Of a stretch of DNA of 64,000 bases, positions 39,757 through 52,158 are shown in pieces; position 1 is the stretch's first letter, and every line of letters begins with the position of its first letter. The stretch spans positions 62,001 through 126,000 of the forward strand of contig NC_063154.1 in the NCBI RefSeq assembly GCF_020921035.1, in the 5' to 3' direction. The position numbers were made by a program, and so were the translations under genes. The notes below the pieces were generated by a model. That model saw only the letters and a program-made list of their open reading frames with translations, had not been told where the DNA came from and ran no database searches. The stretch is from Rhodamnia argentea (lineage: Eukaryota > Streptophyta > Magnoliopsida > Myrtales > Myrtaceae).

Positions 39757-40215
39757 ATGTCAACTTTGCTCGGGTTGAGGGGTCTCCTTGCGAATATTTC
39801 TTCTCTACATGTTTTGTGCGACGGCAGGAACGGCAGATGCAAATAACAAATTTGTTGCCGTTTGAAGATGTACCGACAGATAGATTGAGAATAAGTTACT
39901 TTCAGCAGCGTCTCTCCAAAGGCTATCGAGTAAGGAGTTGGATATCAATAACGAATATGCATTGAGGGGTAACACTGATGATATTTTGATAAAAAGCAAA
40001 ATGCACATTACCCAAATTCGTCGTTGACGGGGAAGGAGTGAATGTAAAAGGACACTCTGCGTGGAGTTTCATAGACGGCTTTGAGTGGGCGGATGGTTAT
40101 ACGACCCGATACGGCCTCATATTCGTGGATTACGGCGATGGACCGAAGCAATACCTGAAGCACTCGGCGTATAGGTTCAAAAGTTGACCTACCAAAGGAT
40201 AATGCAACCGTTGAC
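39757..40215 (+). pseudogene. GH1 beta-glucosidase 3' fragment
   Basis: This corresponds to intron 11, exon 12, intron 12 and exon 13 of the intact gene at 29379-32867. Recognisable pieces: DRLRISYFQQRLSKGYR in the exon 12 part, then [20 protein letters not shown] and [20 protein letters not shown] in the exon 13 part. The exon 12 part has lost the six codons for HLSNLS-like text, the exon 13 acceptor is changed from gacag to gacgg, and exons 1-11 are absent. It is a truncated pseudogene from a tandem duplicate of the beta-glucosidase. Confidence 0.9.
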
Positions 40216-42608
40216 TACTCCTTGCGGAGCGATGCCTAGCGATTTGAATCAAATTCAGAATGAATTATTGGAGTACCATGATCTTATTGTCAAATGATAC
40301 AATTACTACCACTAATATTGTCTTTTTAATCAAACTTTCGTTACTGCAATGCATCTAGAGGGGGTCGTTGCATAATTTTCATTTGCCATAGCCCCATCGA
40401 CGCCAATAATGTTTCGTATTGTTTGCATCAAAAAGTTACCAAGTCGTCGACATGGATGAGCACATAACTAGGTGTAGTATTATTGAGCACGTGATCCGCC
40501 GTCGACAACCATATGGGTCGTTACCAATGTCAGCGTAGATCGGTGACCATTACAGATTATTTGTAGAAATACAACGACAAATGACTAACGATTATCGATA
40601 AGGATGGTGAGGGCAAGAGATTGCCAGTTAAGGCATCGAGAGGAAATCAAGGAACATTTATAGATTTGAAGCCACGGAAGAGTCAAGGAATGGAGCTCAG
40701 GGAGCAATCAACGTACGACTTTAAAGGAATAACCGCTTGGGAACGAGATCATGGCATCATGAGAGTATGGGTACGAAATTTTCAGAGATAAAAGAACATG
40801 CCTACAACCATTGGAGAACTGCTCAAAAACGATTATGGTACGACCACTATAAATATCGCCATTCATCTACCGGAGAGCCCCATGGACAAACAAAGAAAAT
40901 GCAAACTTTCAGTTATCGTTATTAAATTCTTGCATGTTTCTTAGCTATAATTTTCAAGCCCACGACGTCAATTAAATCATGGCGTGTATCCATATCCTGA
41001 GTGTTGTGTGATCGATTAAATTTCGGTGTAGCGTTTCCACATTCTCAAACTTTGTTCTCAATTAAATCCCGGCATGGTGAGTTTTTGCGCTCTGTTTTTG
41101 TTTTTGGGCCGAACCACATTGCCCGTGCCACCAAAATAAAACTTCCGGACACGCACTGAGGCTGGCAGTGCTGTGGACTAGGATCAGATAATTTGTCAAG
41201 TATTAAAATTGAATTTAAGGGTGAGAAATTGTAGAGCCCTCTAAAAAGGAAATTATTGTTGAGATTAAATTTGACAAGCACCCACATTTTAGAAGAAAAT
41301 CTCCCAGTAGATGGCAACTTCTTGTCACTTCTGACTGGACCCTGTAATGTGGTGAGAAAAAGGAACTCCCATGCACAGCTTCCAAATCATTCGACTAGAT
41401 AATAGGTCAAGCAAATTATCATTAAATGACTATCTTTTCTCCTCTTGGTACCTTTCTAGTCATCAACTCATTCAGCTACTTAAATGAATCTTTGAGTATA
41501 TAAAAGTGCTGCACTGATCCATCTCAACACATCGCTGCATTAGGTCTCAAAGCTTTCAAAACTCATAGAGAGAGAGAGAGAGAGGGCCTAAGAACAGATT
41601 AGGTGTGAATAGCCATGGAGGTAACAGCATCCAAGAGAAAGGGTGGATGATGTTCGAGGCGTTTCTGATAATGTGGTCGTCCATTAGTGCCGACATGGAC
41701 AAATATGTGGCGTGTGTGTTGAATGGTGCCTTCGACCCCTTCCAATTTGTATGCAATGCGGATAGCATCAAGCATTGCCTTTTTAAAAGAAAAAAAAAAT
41801 TCAAACTTTAGGTGCAATGAATGGGTCTTCTTGCAATCTTGAGAGCATGAATTCGCACAAACTCCAACTTTCTTGGTGTCTGCCTAGGTTCAAATATGAA
41901 TCGAAGTGTCCACGCTCGAAAAAGGACAAAAGGATAAGTGACCTTATAGGTAGAGATCCATAATCAACACGACACGATTCAAGTGTTCATAGTTGCTAAC
42001 GGTCGACCTTTAGAACTGCACAAACCACTCGGCCCGTGCATTTATTCTATGAATACGTGACTTTAGTCAGTAGAAGGCTCACTCGCAATAACAGGGATTA
42101 ATTTTCCTTTGATAAATGAGGTAAAACGAGATGATTACGAAAGTTAGAGTGGATTAGAATCTTATAAGAGTCCACATGCCGGCCGACTTCTCGATCTCAC
42201 ATTGGTTTGGCTTTATAGAATTTATATGTCTACTTCCATTTGGCGAATATGTATCCATCATCAAAGCTAGTTTCTTCCTGCGCCATCTCATTGAAATGGG
42301 TAAAATTTTACCTACTAAAGAGTGAAAATTGGTTACTATCCGTGTTTACTTGGAGCAATTGGAGTTTTAATCTATATAGACTTGAAAAGATACTCACATT
42401 CATAGAAATGTAAAAGTTGTTATAAAACCTGGAATATATATATATATACACACACACTTTTTATTTATCTTGTTGAGCTGCTCAAGAGTTTTTTTTTTTT
42501 TTTAAAGATATCTTGGTCACCCCCATTCAAATCGACACCTTAATCTTCAGAAAAATTTCAAGTAAAAGTGAGTATTAACTAAGTTAAGAATAATATGATA
42601 CTGATCTG
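40216..42608. other. Intergenic, gene-poor
   Basis: No gene recognised. A TATA-like tatataaaag at about 41499 is followed by leader-like sequence with similarity to 33009-33061, a GA microsatellite (41568-41585) and ATG GAG at about 41614 opening only an 11-codon frame. It may be a dead promoter of a further duplicate. The frames at 41556-41817 on both strands have no family resemblance. An AT run (atatatata) lies at 42433-42446. Confidence 0.45.
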
Positions 42609-43216
42609 AAGGGAAAATTGTCAAAAAAACAAAAGTCATAAGCCTATTATATGACGACCAATTCATTCCTAAACCTTTCAATTGTGCCAATTTAATTTTA
42701 AATATTTTGATGATTTATCAATTTAGTCATTTGCTGATATGGACACCAACCGTCCTACGTGACGTAGGCCAACACTAACGTGGATAATTTTTGCAATTTC
42801 TAAAAAAATTCTTTGTTCCCCTTTCCTTTTTCTTTTTATTTTCTTTTTATTTTGTTTGCTTTCTTTTCCTGTTTAACTATGGCCGGCAGCCGAGGGTCAG
42901 CCTTTGCTCAAACAAGGGTGGCCGTGCCACCAACCATGGTTAAAAAGGAAAAGAAAGGGAAAAAAAAAGGAAAGAGAAGAAAAGAAAAGAAAAAGAAGAA
43001 AAAATTTCAAAAATTAAAGAAAAATGCATAAATTGTTCATGTCAGTGTGGGCGACGACACGTAGGGCAGCCGGCGGCCCGCCATCATCTATGTCAATGAT
43101 TTCCAGATAAAATTAGATATAATGACAATATTGGCAACTAAATTGGCACAACTTAAATGTTTAAGACTGAATTTTCATTGTACAATAGATTCATGATTTT
43201 TTTGACAAGTACCCCA
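42609..43216. mobile_element. MITE with long TIRs and TGATCTG target duplication
   Basis: About 608 bases bounded by inverted repeats of at least 80 bases: the left end runs attgtcaaaaaaa, then a variable part, then caattgtgccaattta; the reverse complement of the right end gives acttgtcaaaaaaa, then aagttgtgccaattta in the same order. The element is flanked by TGATCTG on both sides (42602-42608 and 43217-43223), a 7-base perfect match that may be the core of a 9-base duplication. The centre holds GC-rich text (ccggcagccgagggtcagcc) and a purine-rich run, with no transposase. TIR length and duplication size suggest a Mutator-like non-autonomous element; the superfamily is inference. Confidence 0.85.
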
Positions 43217-43223
43217 TGATCTG

Positions 43224-44055
43224 GACACATGAGAACCTCATTATATGAGGACCATGCACACTTGCATTCTCAAGTTGCTCGTAGGGAACCTTAAGGAAGA
43301 GCTACGCCCCCGAGAGCAAATATTAATAACGCTTACCTCATCTTACGAACTTCTATTACTGAAGGAAAAGAATGGGTCGCATTTTTTAGTTGTTAAAGCC
43401 AAAGTCAATATTTTGTAGTAATAAAGGAGGGGTAGATATATGAGTCTGAATCAAATGGTGAAGTTGTGGAGCAAGGTGTTGAAGTAATGGTAACCTAACT
43501 TAATACTATCACATCATTAGTTATAAGGTTTAATAGATAAAAAAACAAGTTGCTGAAAGTGATTATTTGATACCGACACCAACTCGGACAAGAGAAGTCA
43601 GTATCGTTCGTTACATTATTGGAGGCCGAGTTACACTCTTAGTAAAGAATAATACGATTTAGTAACGTGTTTATTAGTGACAGAAACACATGGTAATACT
43701 TCACCTATATATGCTTAGAAGTGGTGCCGCTTCTTATGAAAGTTGAGATTACTTTCTAGATAGTTCATGAAACAAGAGCAAGCACAAGGTCATAATATTG
43801 CTAACTAATTATAAATTTCTCACTGAAACAAGAGATTAATATATGTGCGATATATCCGATTCTATTATTTAGAGTAACAAGTTTAAAGCTACGGCTACTT
43901 GTAATTTTGATAGAGTTTTGAGATACTTGCACTAAATAAATGTTTAACTCAAAAGAGACCTTTATGTACGTATATTAATCTCATGAAAATGCTGGTTGCT
44001 TTTTTTTAGAATTTTTTTTTTGTAATTTTCTTTTTTTACAAACAAAGTGGGGGAT
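43224..44055. mobile_element. Fossil Copia-like element, internal 3' remnant
   Basis: This AT-rich region leads to a polypurine-like tract (aaagtgggggat, about 44044-44055) directly before the LTR start at 44056, the order expected just inside a 3' LTR. No conserved domain is readable, so only the position relative to the LTR supports this call. The element is broken and old; its 5' part is not found in the window. Confidence 0.35.
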
Positions 44056-44840
44056 TGTTGAAGTTTGTTTGTAACACAAACATAAGTGCCTTTTCTTTTG
44101 TCCCACATAGGAGATATGGGAGAGTGCAAGCCACTTTATAAGTTATACGGTTATTTTAGTATTCTAAATAGAGAAATGGATGAGCATGCTAGACCCAGTA
44201 TACCCACATGCAAGTACGTGGGTAATAATCAACACTAATCAATAATCATTTCATTATTATTTCATTTTTGAAATTAAAATAATAATTTAATTGTAATTTT
44301 TTAACAGTGCGATTATTCACTTAGGAGTTGTGGTTATTTTTTAATATTAATTTTAAATTTTAATTGATTAATTATGTCCAATGGTTGCAATTCTTCATGT
44401 CTTGACATTTTTGGACAATGAAAATGTACGATCTAATAAACTGTTTTTTGGACAATGAAAAGATGTGATCGGATAAATTGTTTTCGGACATCAAGAGTTT
44501 TATGAGAATTAACTATTTTTCGAAAAACGAAAATGTGTGTTCTTTTCTCATTATATATTTAACTATTATGTTCATTTTCAGGACTTACTTTTTCAATTTC
44601 AGATTTTCATTTCTTTCCAAAAGAGATACAACCTTTTTTTCTGATTGTTTTCCTAGAGAGTTCTTGGAGAAATATTAGAATTGTTATTTAATATTCTCGC
44701 TTGAGACTATATTGTATCCCGAAAAGTCTTTGTCAGTAACCATTAGCAATGTTATGGGCAAATAATTCCTTAAAAAGAATATTATCACGCTTGAGAGTCT
44801 GATTCCATTATTCATGTCATTCGCTAAATTTCCCGACGTA
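44056..44840 (+). mobile_element. Fossil LTR, Copia-like
   Basis: It starts tgttgaagtttgtttgtaac and contains the phrase gtcccacatagg followed by gagagtgcaagccactttat, then gagcatgctagacccagtat. Further on it has a pyrimidine-rich stretch and the phrases gagttcttggagaaatatta and ttctcgcttgagactatatt, typical in order and wording of a widespread family of Copia LTRs in dicots. The end near 44840 is approximate. No matching 5' LTR lies in the window, so it is a truncated or solo fossil; divergence suggests a fairly old insertion. Confidence 0.6.
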
Positions 44841-45695
44841 AGTCACATGAGCATTACCAAACAATTATTTGATGGGGTGCCACTGTCAGGTGATCACTAT
44901 GACATGGTTGAAAAAGTGGAGGAGGACACCCACATAAACAGAAGAGAGACAGGGGAAGCAAACAAGAGAGGAGAGGGAGGACAGATAATAAGTGAGGTTT
45001 GTATTTCAAGGTTGGACTCGACACCCTCAAGCATGAAGCCCATTTCCATGTGGAGTGCCACAATAATGGTGGGAGAGAGAGAGAGAGAGAGAGAGGACCC
45101 AGCTTTCATGGGCACAAAGATTAAATCATGTGGGTGTTTAAAGGAATGCACATGGGAGGAGACAATGGGCACATGTAAGAAACAGAGTGCCTTTTTCTAT
45201 CCCTTTGCTCCCTCCTTCTGAAGCAATCTCTCTCTGTCTCGCTCTTATCTCATCCCTTTATTCCCTCCCCCCACCATCTTCCTTCCCTTCTTCCTTGTAA
45301 ACAGCAACAACCGCAGTATGAGAATGCAACACGACCAATGACAACAGAAGAGATGACTCTCTCTCTCTCTCTCTCTCTCTACACATGCAAGAATAAATAG
45401 CATGAAGCACACTCACGTGATTAGGGTTGATGCCAATTAGTACTTTGGACAATATTAGACCTAATCAAGAGCTGGTGGACCTACTAATAAAACACCGAGT
45501 GAAACAACCAAAGTTGCAAGTTCCCGTCCCACCCAACGGTACCATGATCATATGGCCATAATCACACTTATAATTGTAGTTGTTAAAGGGAAGCATTGTG
45601 TCCTGCAATTGTTATCGTACGATGATTACTTAAATGTCATGTTGCATGAGGTACGTATCCCTTATCGACTTATGTGATAATCGCCGGTGTGATGT

Positions 45696-45727
<32 letters not shown>

Positions 45728-47426
45728 CTGCATTATGGTCGAGGGTGTTCATCTTCACGTGCCTCGGCAAGGAATTCACTTAGAAATCTAGTGTGTTAAT
45801 TTTCAAGGAAAGAAGATTCAGGTGAAGGGCAATGCCAAGGTAAAAGCAGATTGATAAATGGGGGCACTGCTTAGAAGGCCGGGATGATGCTCCAAGAGTA
45901 TTAAGCTGTGCCAGAGTTGCATTGATAACCATAATAAATAAATAAATAATAGTGGCACTTGATGACGTAGCAGGAACGCCCGGTAGCGAGCAATACGGGA
46001 TATCTAGTTGACCTAAGGTTTATGCTCCTAGCCATGCATATTCCTTTGATAAGTTAAGTTATAGTCGACCCATTCACGATGAAGATTGAATCGGAGATAT
46101 GAAGACGTGGTTGGGAATGGGAAGCACTCGACCCCTTTTTTTTTTCTTTTTGATCGGCGAGGGCGAGTGATATCGGACATCAATTCAACGACGAAGTAGC
46201 AATTGAATTATGGCTGCGGCTGGGGGAAGGAGATTAAATTAATAAGGAGAGGGATACCGTGTGATGTGGCACACTAGAAATGGTTGCAAAAGGCGACAGG
46301 CGTGGCAGGAAATGCCAGCTGGGAGTGGGGTGCTGTCGTCTTTCTTTCCTTTTCTTTCCTTGGTTTTGGTGCCTAGGAATTGAATTGTAGGTGGAATGGC
46401 GGCTCTCTCCTCTCGTATCAGTTATGAAAAGAAATCAAAGAGAAAGGGCAGGGGGGGCTGGAGGAAGGGAGGACAGAAGTGGTGGAGCTGGCTGGCCGTA
46501 TACAAGACGACACGCTTCGTTCTCGAGAAGTAAGATAGCGCCGCGCCACGGCCCAACCGCCCACATGTTCCAATATCCTGCAATGGTAATTGTACCCAGT
46601 CAAAAGAGATGGCACTCCCCACGTGAAATTTTAATCCTTTCTCACCCAAATATGTTGTTGTGGTTTCTTTATTGTTTTGTTTCTCTTGGGTGGTTGTGGG
46701 GGGTAATAGTTGAGGATAAGGCACTTTTCGTTTCTTTCTTTCTTTTATCTTATTGCATGTTTTTATGGCCATTTAACTAGTTGGGACATAATTCCCTAAT
46801 CACTCAAGAAAGCAAGCAATGCTCCCCTTCGGAATCAACTCAGCTAACGATGATTACATTCCTGCTTGGCAACTTTAAAGAAGTGGTAAGCTTTTCGAGA
46901 TTAGGTTGGTGGGAAACAGAATGGGCAAAATTAAGAAACAATAGGGGACGATGAGGAGCTACTTAATGTGAAAACGAGGGGAGGGCGGGAGTGCAAATTA
47001 AAATTGCATTTGCGTGTTCTACTTTACTGCTGCAATGATGGCAGCGAAAGATGGAGCTAAGCTTAGCTGGACTCTTTGATGTAAATTTTTAGTTTTGGTA
47101 CGTCAGCATGTGATTGGTCAATATTTGAAAGCTGGGGCCATTCGATGCAGGTCGTTTGGCCCCACTTTGAAACACAGCAGAGTTATAATCAACTCTTCCC
47201 TCTCCCTTCCTCAATACCGCGTCTTCCCTTCCCTTCCCCTGTTTTTCTGTTCCCAAAGACTTGGCCTCTCTCTCTCTCTCTCTCTGCCTCCTTCCCCTTC
47301 TTCTCTGAGACAGACCGACCCGTTAAAACAAGGCAGACCAGACCATCTGCATTTGCTTGTGTAGTACCGCCTCTTCAATCCAACACTCGGGCAAGCAAAG
47401 CCAGGCGCTCTGTTCTTTTCTTGGTG
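44841..47426. other. Intergenic with GA/CT microsatellites
   Basis: No gene is recognised in about 2.6 kb. It contains several dinucleotide tracts (45072-45096, 45358-45381, 45702-45727, 47268-47286) and a T run near 46136. Open frames such as 44814-45221 and 46391-46780 are low-complexity or lack any family resemblance. The final 300 bases are pyrimidine-rich and are the likely promoter and leader of the O-fucosyltransferase gene. Confidence 0.5.
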
Positions 47427-50400
47427 ATGGCCAGACCCAAGAAGAAGCTCTCCTACATCTCTGTCCCCTCCCAGATCATCACCTCTCTTTCCTCCTCCTC
47501 CCTCCAGTCTCTCCTCATCTCCCCCACCAAGTCCTCTTCCAAGCCTTTCTCCTCCTCCTTTCCCTTTCCTTCCCCTTCCTACAAAAGCCCCCGACTCTGG
47601 TTCTTAGCTCTCTTCCTCGTCGGCCTTCTTGGCATGCTCAAGCTGGGCTTCGACCTCGATCCTCTCACCCCTTTCTCTCCATACCCCTGTCCCACCTCCG
47701 ATGGGTTCTCAAGATCACGGCTTGGCATCGCTACCACTGTCCGCGACCCCAACGCTCAGACCAACCAGATTTTGAACAGCATTGAGGAACAACGGCCCTC
47801 CATCTCCACAAAATCCAGCGAACATAGTGAGTTCTGGAAGCAGCCGGACGGTCTGGGGTACCGCCCCTGCTTGGAGTTCAGTCGGGAGTACAGAAGAGCT
47901 AGCGAAGGAATAGTGAAGAACCGAAGGAAGTATCTGATGGTGGTGGTCTCTGGGGGTATGAATCAGCAAAGGAATCAGATTGTGGATGCTGTGGTCATCG
48001 CTAGGATTCTTGGAGCTTCTCTCGTCGTCCCAATCCTGCAGGTCAACGTCATCTGGGGAGACGAAAGGTTTCTTTGCCTAAGCCTCTGCTCCGCATCTCA
48101 CATTTCTCTCCCTGCCTCATTGATGTTCATTTTGTGGACAATGCATCTTGATCTCGTACCATTTGGTTCAGTTGATCTGTTTGAGGTTCAGTCCAGTTGT
48201 ACTTGGGCTCGGCTTTTCCTACTTCATAGAAGCTCATCGGACATTAGTTGCACCCCGTGTTTCTAATGTTTCCTTTCTCGTTTAATTCTTGCAGTGAGTT
48301 CTCTGATATATTTGATTTGGATCACTTTAAGAGGGTTCTCGCCGATGACGTCCATATAGTTTCATCGCTGCCATCCACTCATATAATGACACGGCCGGTG
48401 GAGGAGAAGCGTACTCCTCTTCATGTCTCCCCCGATTGGATTCGTTCGCGGTACCTCAAAAGGGTAAGAATCAGCACTCTGGATTTGAGCGTTATGAGTA
48501 GGCACTTCAACCCACATTTTCATGTGAAAGATTATAAGTATTGCAAAGCAGGGTGGACCTTGTAGCACTGGCTGTGTGTGAATCTACAACTGTTGCGCCA
48601 TGGCAGATGCAGTAGCATAATGGTTTACCAAATGGGAACGTGGTCCACAAAGTTGTCATAATCTATTCAAGTTAGGAAGCTACATCTCATAGAGAAAATC
48701 AAGCTTTTTCTGTTGAGTTCTTAGGAAAACATGCTTGGGCAAATGGGCCAACTAAGACAGCCCTATTATTGTTACATGTCTTGTGGGATGATATCTTGTG
48801 TATCGGACATGTATTGGACACCACGTGTCCCCCTGTGGCGTTGGCATATTTTCCAGTTCCAACATATAGTCGATTTTCCTTTTGTTCCACATGGCCCCTT
48901 TTTTTCTGAAAATTGATTGGCATGCTTTACTTACACATTGGCAATACATTCAATGCATGAGATACTTTCTCATGAAATTAACTCCTTCAGAATGGATGTT
49001 GCCTGGAATATTTGCTTGGGTACCACATGGTAGACAAATTGAAGAATTTGTTTAGTTCACCATTTTGACGCCTTCGTTAAAGATTACACACAGAAAATAT
49101 TCACTGTGAGGTTGAAAAGTCTAGGTTGTAGGGACTATACGAATACGGATCCTAGTTTCTTCCTCATGCAACGCTTCCGTTGCTTCTGCAGCTCAACAGG
49201 GAGGGCGTTTTGCTCCTACGAGGTTTAGACTCTAGGCTATCTAAGGATCTTCCTTCAGATCTCCAGAAGCTGCGATGCAAGGTACTTTATGTTCTACACT
49301 ACATTTTAAATTTTTGTTCAGATATTTGCTGTTGCTGTTGTTGGTGTTGTAGTGGTAGTTACCAAAGGAAGATTCTTGAAGTCTAGGCTAGAGATGCTGC
49401 AGGTTGTGGCATCCACTGTACATTTGTGTACGAGCTCAGTATGCTCCCCCAAGCATCAAGAGAGTCTTACGCAATAAAATTATTCGGAAGGCCTGATAGT
49501 CTATCTATGGTTATCTCGAATTTAGTTAAGTTCAACAAAGTCAGATACACTATAGAAGCTGATTTCTTAATTATTTGCAACAGGTGGCCTTTAATGCATT
49601 GAAGTTTGCTTCGCCACTTCTGGAACTTGGTAGCAAGATTGCAGAGAGGATGAGCAGCAAAGGGCCTTACCTAGCTTTACATCTAAGAATGGAGAAGGAT
49701 GTGTGGGTGAGGACTGGTTGTCTTCCTGGTTTGAGCCAGGAGTATGATGAAATAGTAAGCAATGAGAGGAAGCGGCGGCCAGAGCTTCTCACTGGAAGAT
49801 CAAACATGAGCTACCATGACCGAAAGTTGGCTGGTCTCTGCCCATTGAATGAATTGGAGGTCACCAGGTGAGTGCTGAAATTTGATAAAAGAATTACCTT
49901 AAGAGTGCCAGTGGCTTTTTGCGCATCTTTGTTGACAATATTTGATGAAATTTGATGTGCATCTGTTAGGCTGCTTAAAGCACTAGGAGCCCCAAAAAGT
50001 ACACGGATCTACTGGGCTGGAGGGCAACCACTGGGTGGTAAAGAAGCTCTGAGATCATTGATTGAAGAATTCCCTCATTTATACAACAAGGAAGATCTTG
50101 CTTTACCTGGAGAACTAGAGCCATTTGCCAAGAGAGCCTCTTCCATGGCTGCCATAGACTACATAGTCTCTGAAAGGAGTGATGTCTTCATGCCGTCCCA
50201 CGGTGGAAATATGGGGCACGCCATCCAGGTTTGCATTTTGATAATAACTCCACTCTTTTCTTATTTATTGGACTGGGTCCCTTTAACTTTCATGCTTTAG
50301 TCTTTTGACCAAAGTACACTCGACAGTCACGAAACTTGGCATTACTTAGTGCCTTGGCTGGGTTTTTGAGTCTCCACTATCTTTGTAGCATTCGACACAT

Positions 50401-50910
50401 TTACTGATCCCATTCGCCTTCCATGGACTACTGCAGCTGCAAGAATTACATAGCCTTTACTTTTTTGAGAAACTTAAGAGGTGTTGGTAAAGCACCCGAT
50501 GAAAGCAAACACACAAACTGTTTACCCTTGGAAATCCACGTCAAAAACTGCCTTTAAAACTTGCATTGTAGAAAGAGGAAATTCTTCAAACCTCTCCAGT
50601 CTGAAAATCTCACCGACTAGGACTAAATCTGAACATGGAAAGGTTTCATGAGTTTTAATTGGTAGTGTTTCTATCTGAACAGGGACACAGGGCTTATTTG
50701 GGGCACAAGAAGTATATAACGCCAAACAAAAGGCAGATGCTTCCTTTCTTTATGAACTCCTCTATTCCTGAAGAAGATTTTAACAGAATCATCAAAGAAT
50801 TGCATCGGGATTCATTAGGGCACCCTGAACTCAGAACAAGCAAAAGTGGAAGAGATGTTACTAAGTACCCTGTCCCTGAGTGTATGTGCAACAGTTCAAG
50901 CAAGACTTGA
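47427..50910 (+). CDS. Plant O-fucosyltransferase family protein
   Basis: Six exons, 47427-48067, 48295-48463, 49192-49281, 49584-49867, 49970-50228 and 50683-50910, total 1671 bases (556 residues plus stop). The protein has a Ser/Pro-rich cytosolic tail, one membrane anchor at about residues 53-72 (LWFLALFLVGLLGMLKLGF) and a lumenal catalytic region, so it is a type II Golgi protein. The O-FucT fold is shown by GGMNQQRNQIVDAVVIARIL, WGDESEFSDIFDLDHF, YLALHLRMEKDV (the HLR[FM]E sugar-nucleotide motif), and SDVFMPSHGGNMGHAIQGHR near the end. ATG at 47427 was chosen because the open frame upstream is pyrimidine-rich leader. Plant members (over 30 genes) act in cell-wall glycan or glycoprotein synthesis, and some O-fucosylate nuclear proteins; the acceptor here is unknown. 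Confidence 0.92.
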
Positions 50911-51887
50911 TCGTCTACGTGACAAATGAGATTTTCCAAGAAGGTAGGTTTTGATGCTCGATCGAATATTCCATATATTTGAGCAGATTCATGTGGGTTA
51001 GAGCCCCTGGAGAACCTGGAAGGGCAATGAAGATCCTTTGAACTTCCGGCAGAGACGTACAATTTTGGTGGACCCGAGATTCTTGCTACAGCAGTAACTA
51101 TGCATAGACGAATGAATCTGCTTATCCACGAGATATGAGAAAAGATCTCTTTACGGCATTATTTTTTCATTCTTTACTTGAGAATAGGTATTGTTGTTTT
51201 TAGATCATTCTTTGTAGCATTCTAATCAGCCTCATGCGACATCTCTAAATGTAAATGTATATATGTAATACTTTGTGGAGAACACGATTATAATTAAGAA
51301 GTTGTTGTACCACGGTCGACAGATTTACTTGATGTTACAGCTTTAGTATCGTGGTTTCAGATAGACACCATTCAGTCTACAGGACGCTGCTATTGGTGGT
51401 TGTTAGAATGGTGCTTGTTGGGAACACAGAACCTGTGGTTAGTAAACTAGGTCGGATGGAATAAGAGAGATGGCATAATCGACAGCAGAACGAGATAAGC
51501 GTGGTGCAGTGCCTTGTCCATTGCGCGATATTGTGTAGAAAGGTCATTTATATATATTGGTCTAGCCTGTCATTGAGACCGAGTGTCATGGGACTGGAGT
51601 TAAGTCCATGGTGCGATTCACCAGAACTCTTCCAAGAGGCCTTAAGACCAGTGCTCACTGGCTGTCGCCATCAGAAAAAAACATGTAAAGGCTTTCCACC
51701 GGAGCAGCTTCATATTTGTTCGGTAAAGACCATTTATAACTTACCCGAATGCATTCGATCTTGTTAAACGTCCAAATGCTTGAAAACCTGCAGTAGCTAA
51801 AATAAATTTCGTTAGGAAATAAAACATCCAGGGTCAAACCCTTCAGGTGTTGGTTGTCACCTGTAAAAATGAACGAGTCCCAGGAAC
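50911..51887. other. 3' flank of O-fucosyltransferase gene
   Basis: This holds the 3' untranslated region and intergenic DNA. Short frames (51501-51767, 51655-51957) overlap on opposite strands and show no family resemblance. Confidence 0.55.
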
Positions 51888-52158
51888 TAGACGTGGCCGA
51901 TTTCGTGGAACCGCCGGTTCTGGTTCCGGGTTTGGAATTGCCGGTTCCTAGGCCCAACGACTCTTTTTCCCCGGGCCTCCCCCCTTTTTTTTTTTTTTTT
52001 TTAAAAAACGAGTTGGAACCAACCTGGAACTAGCGGTTTCGGGCCGGTTCCAACAATTTAGAAACCGGAACCGGCCCTTGAGAGCCGGTTCCCGGTTGGA
52101 ACCGTGGGCCCGGTCAACGGGCAAGTTCCGGGCCCACGGTTCCATTTGGCCATGTCTA
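51888..52158. mobile_element. Small hAT-like MITE
   Basis: A 271-base element. Its ends read TAGACGTGGCC and, as reverse complement of the right end, TAGACATGGCC, both followed within 12 bases by GGAACCG. The interior is full of ggttcc/ggaacc words, the subterminal repeat pattern seen in non-autonomous hAT elements. The flanks are ccaggaac and cctgtaac, which agree at 6 of 8 positions, as expected of an aged 8-base hAT target duplication. No transposase is present. Confidence 0.75.

Noticed and set aside
44814-45221. Plus-strand frame of 135 codons
   Set aside because: It starts inside the fossil LTR edge and passes a GA microsatellite; no domain.
45240-45400. Possible miR156-like precursor (acaacagaagagatgactct)
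   Set aside because: The mature sequence differs at too many positions and no matching arm for a hairpin was seen.
46391-46780. Plus-strand frame of 129 codons with a hydrophobic end
   Set aside because: No family resemblance, no splice partners, and overlapping open frames on the other strand; chance is likelier.
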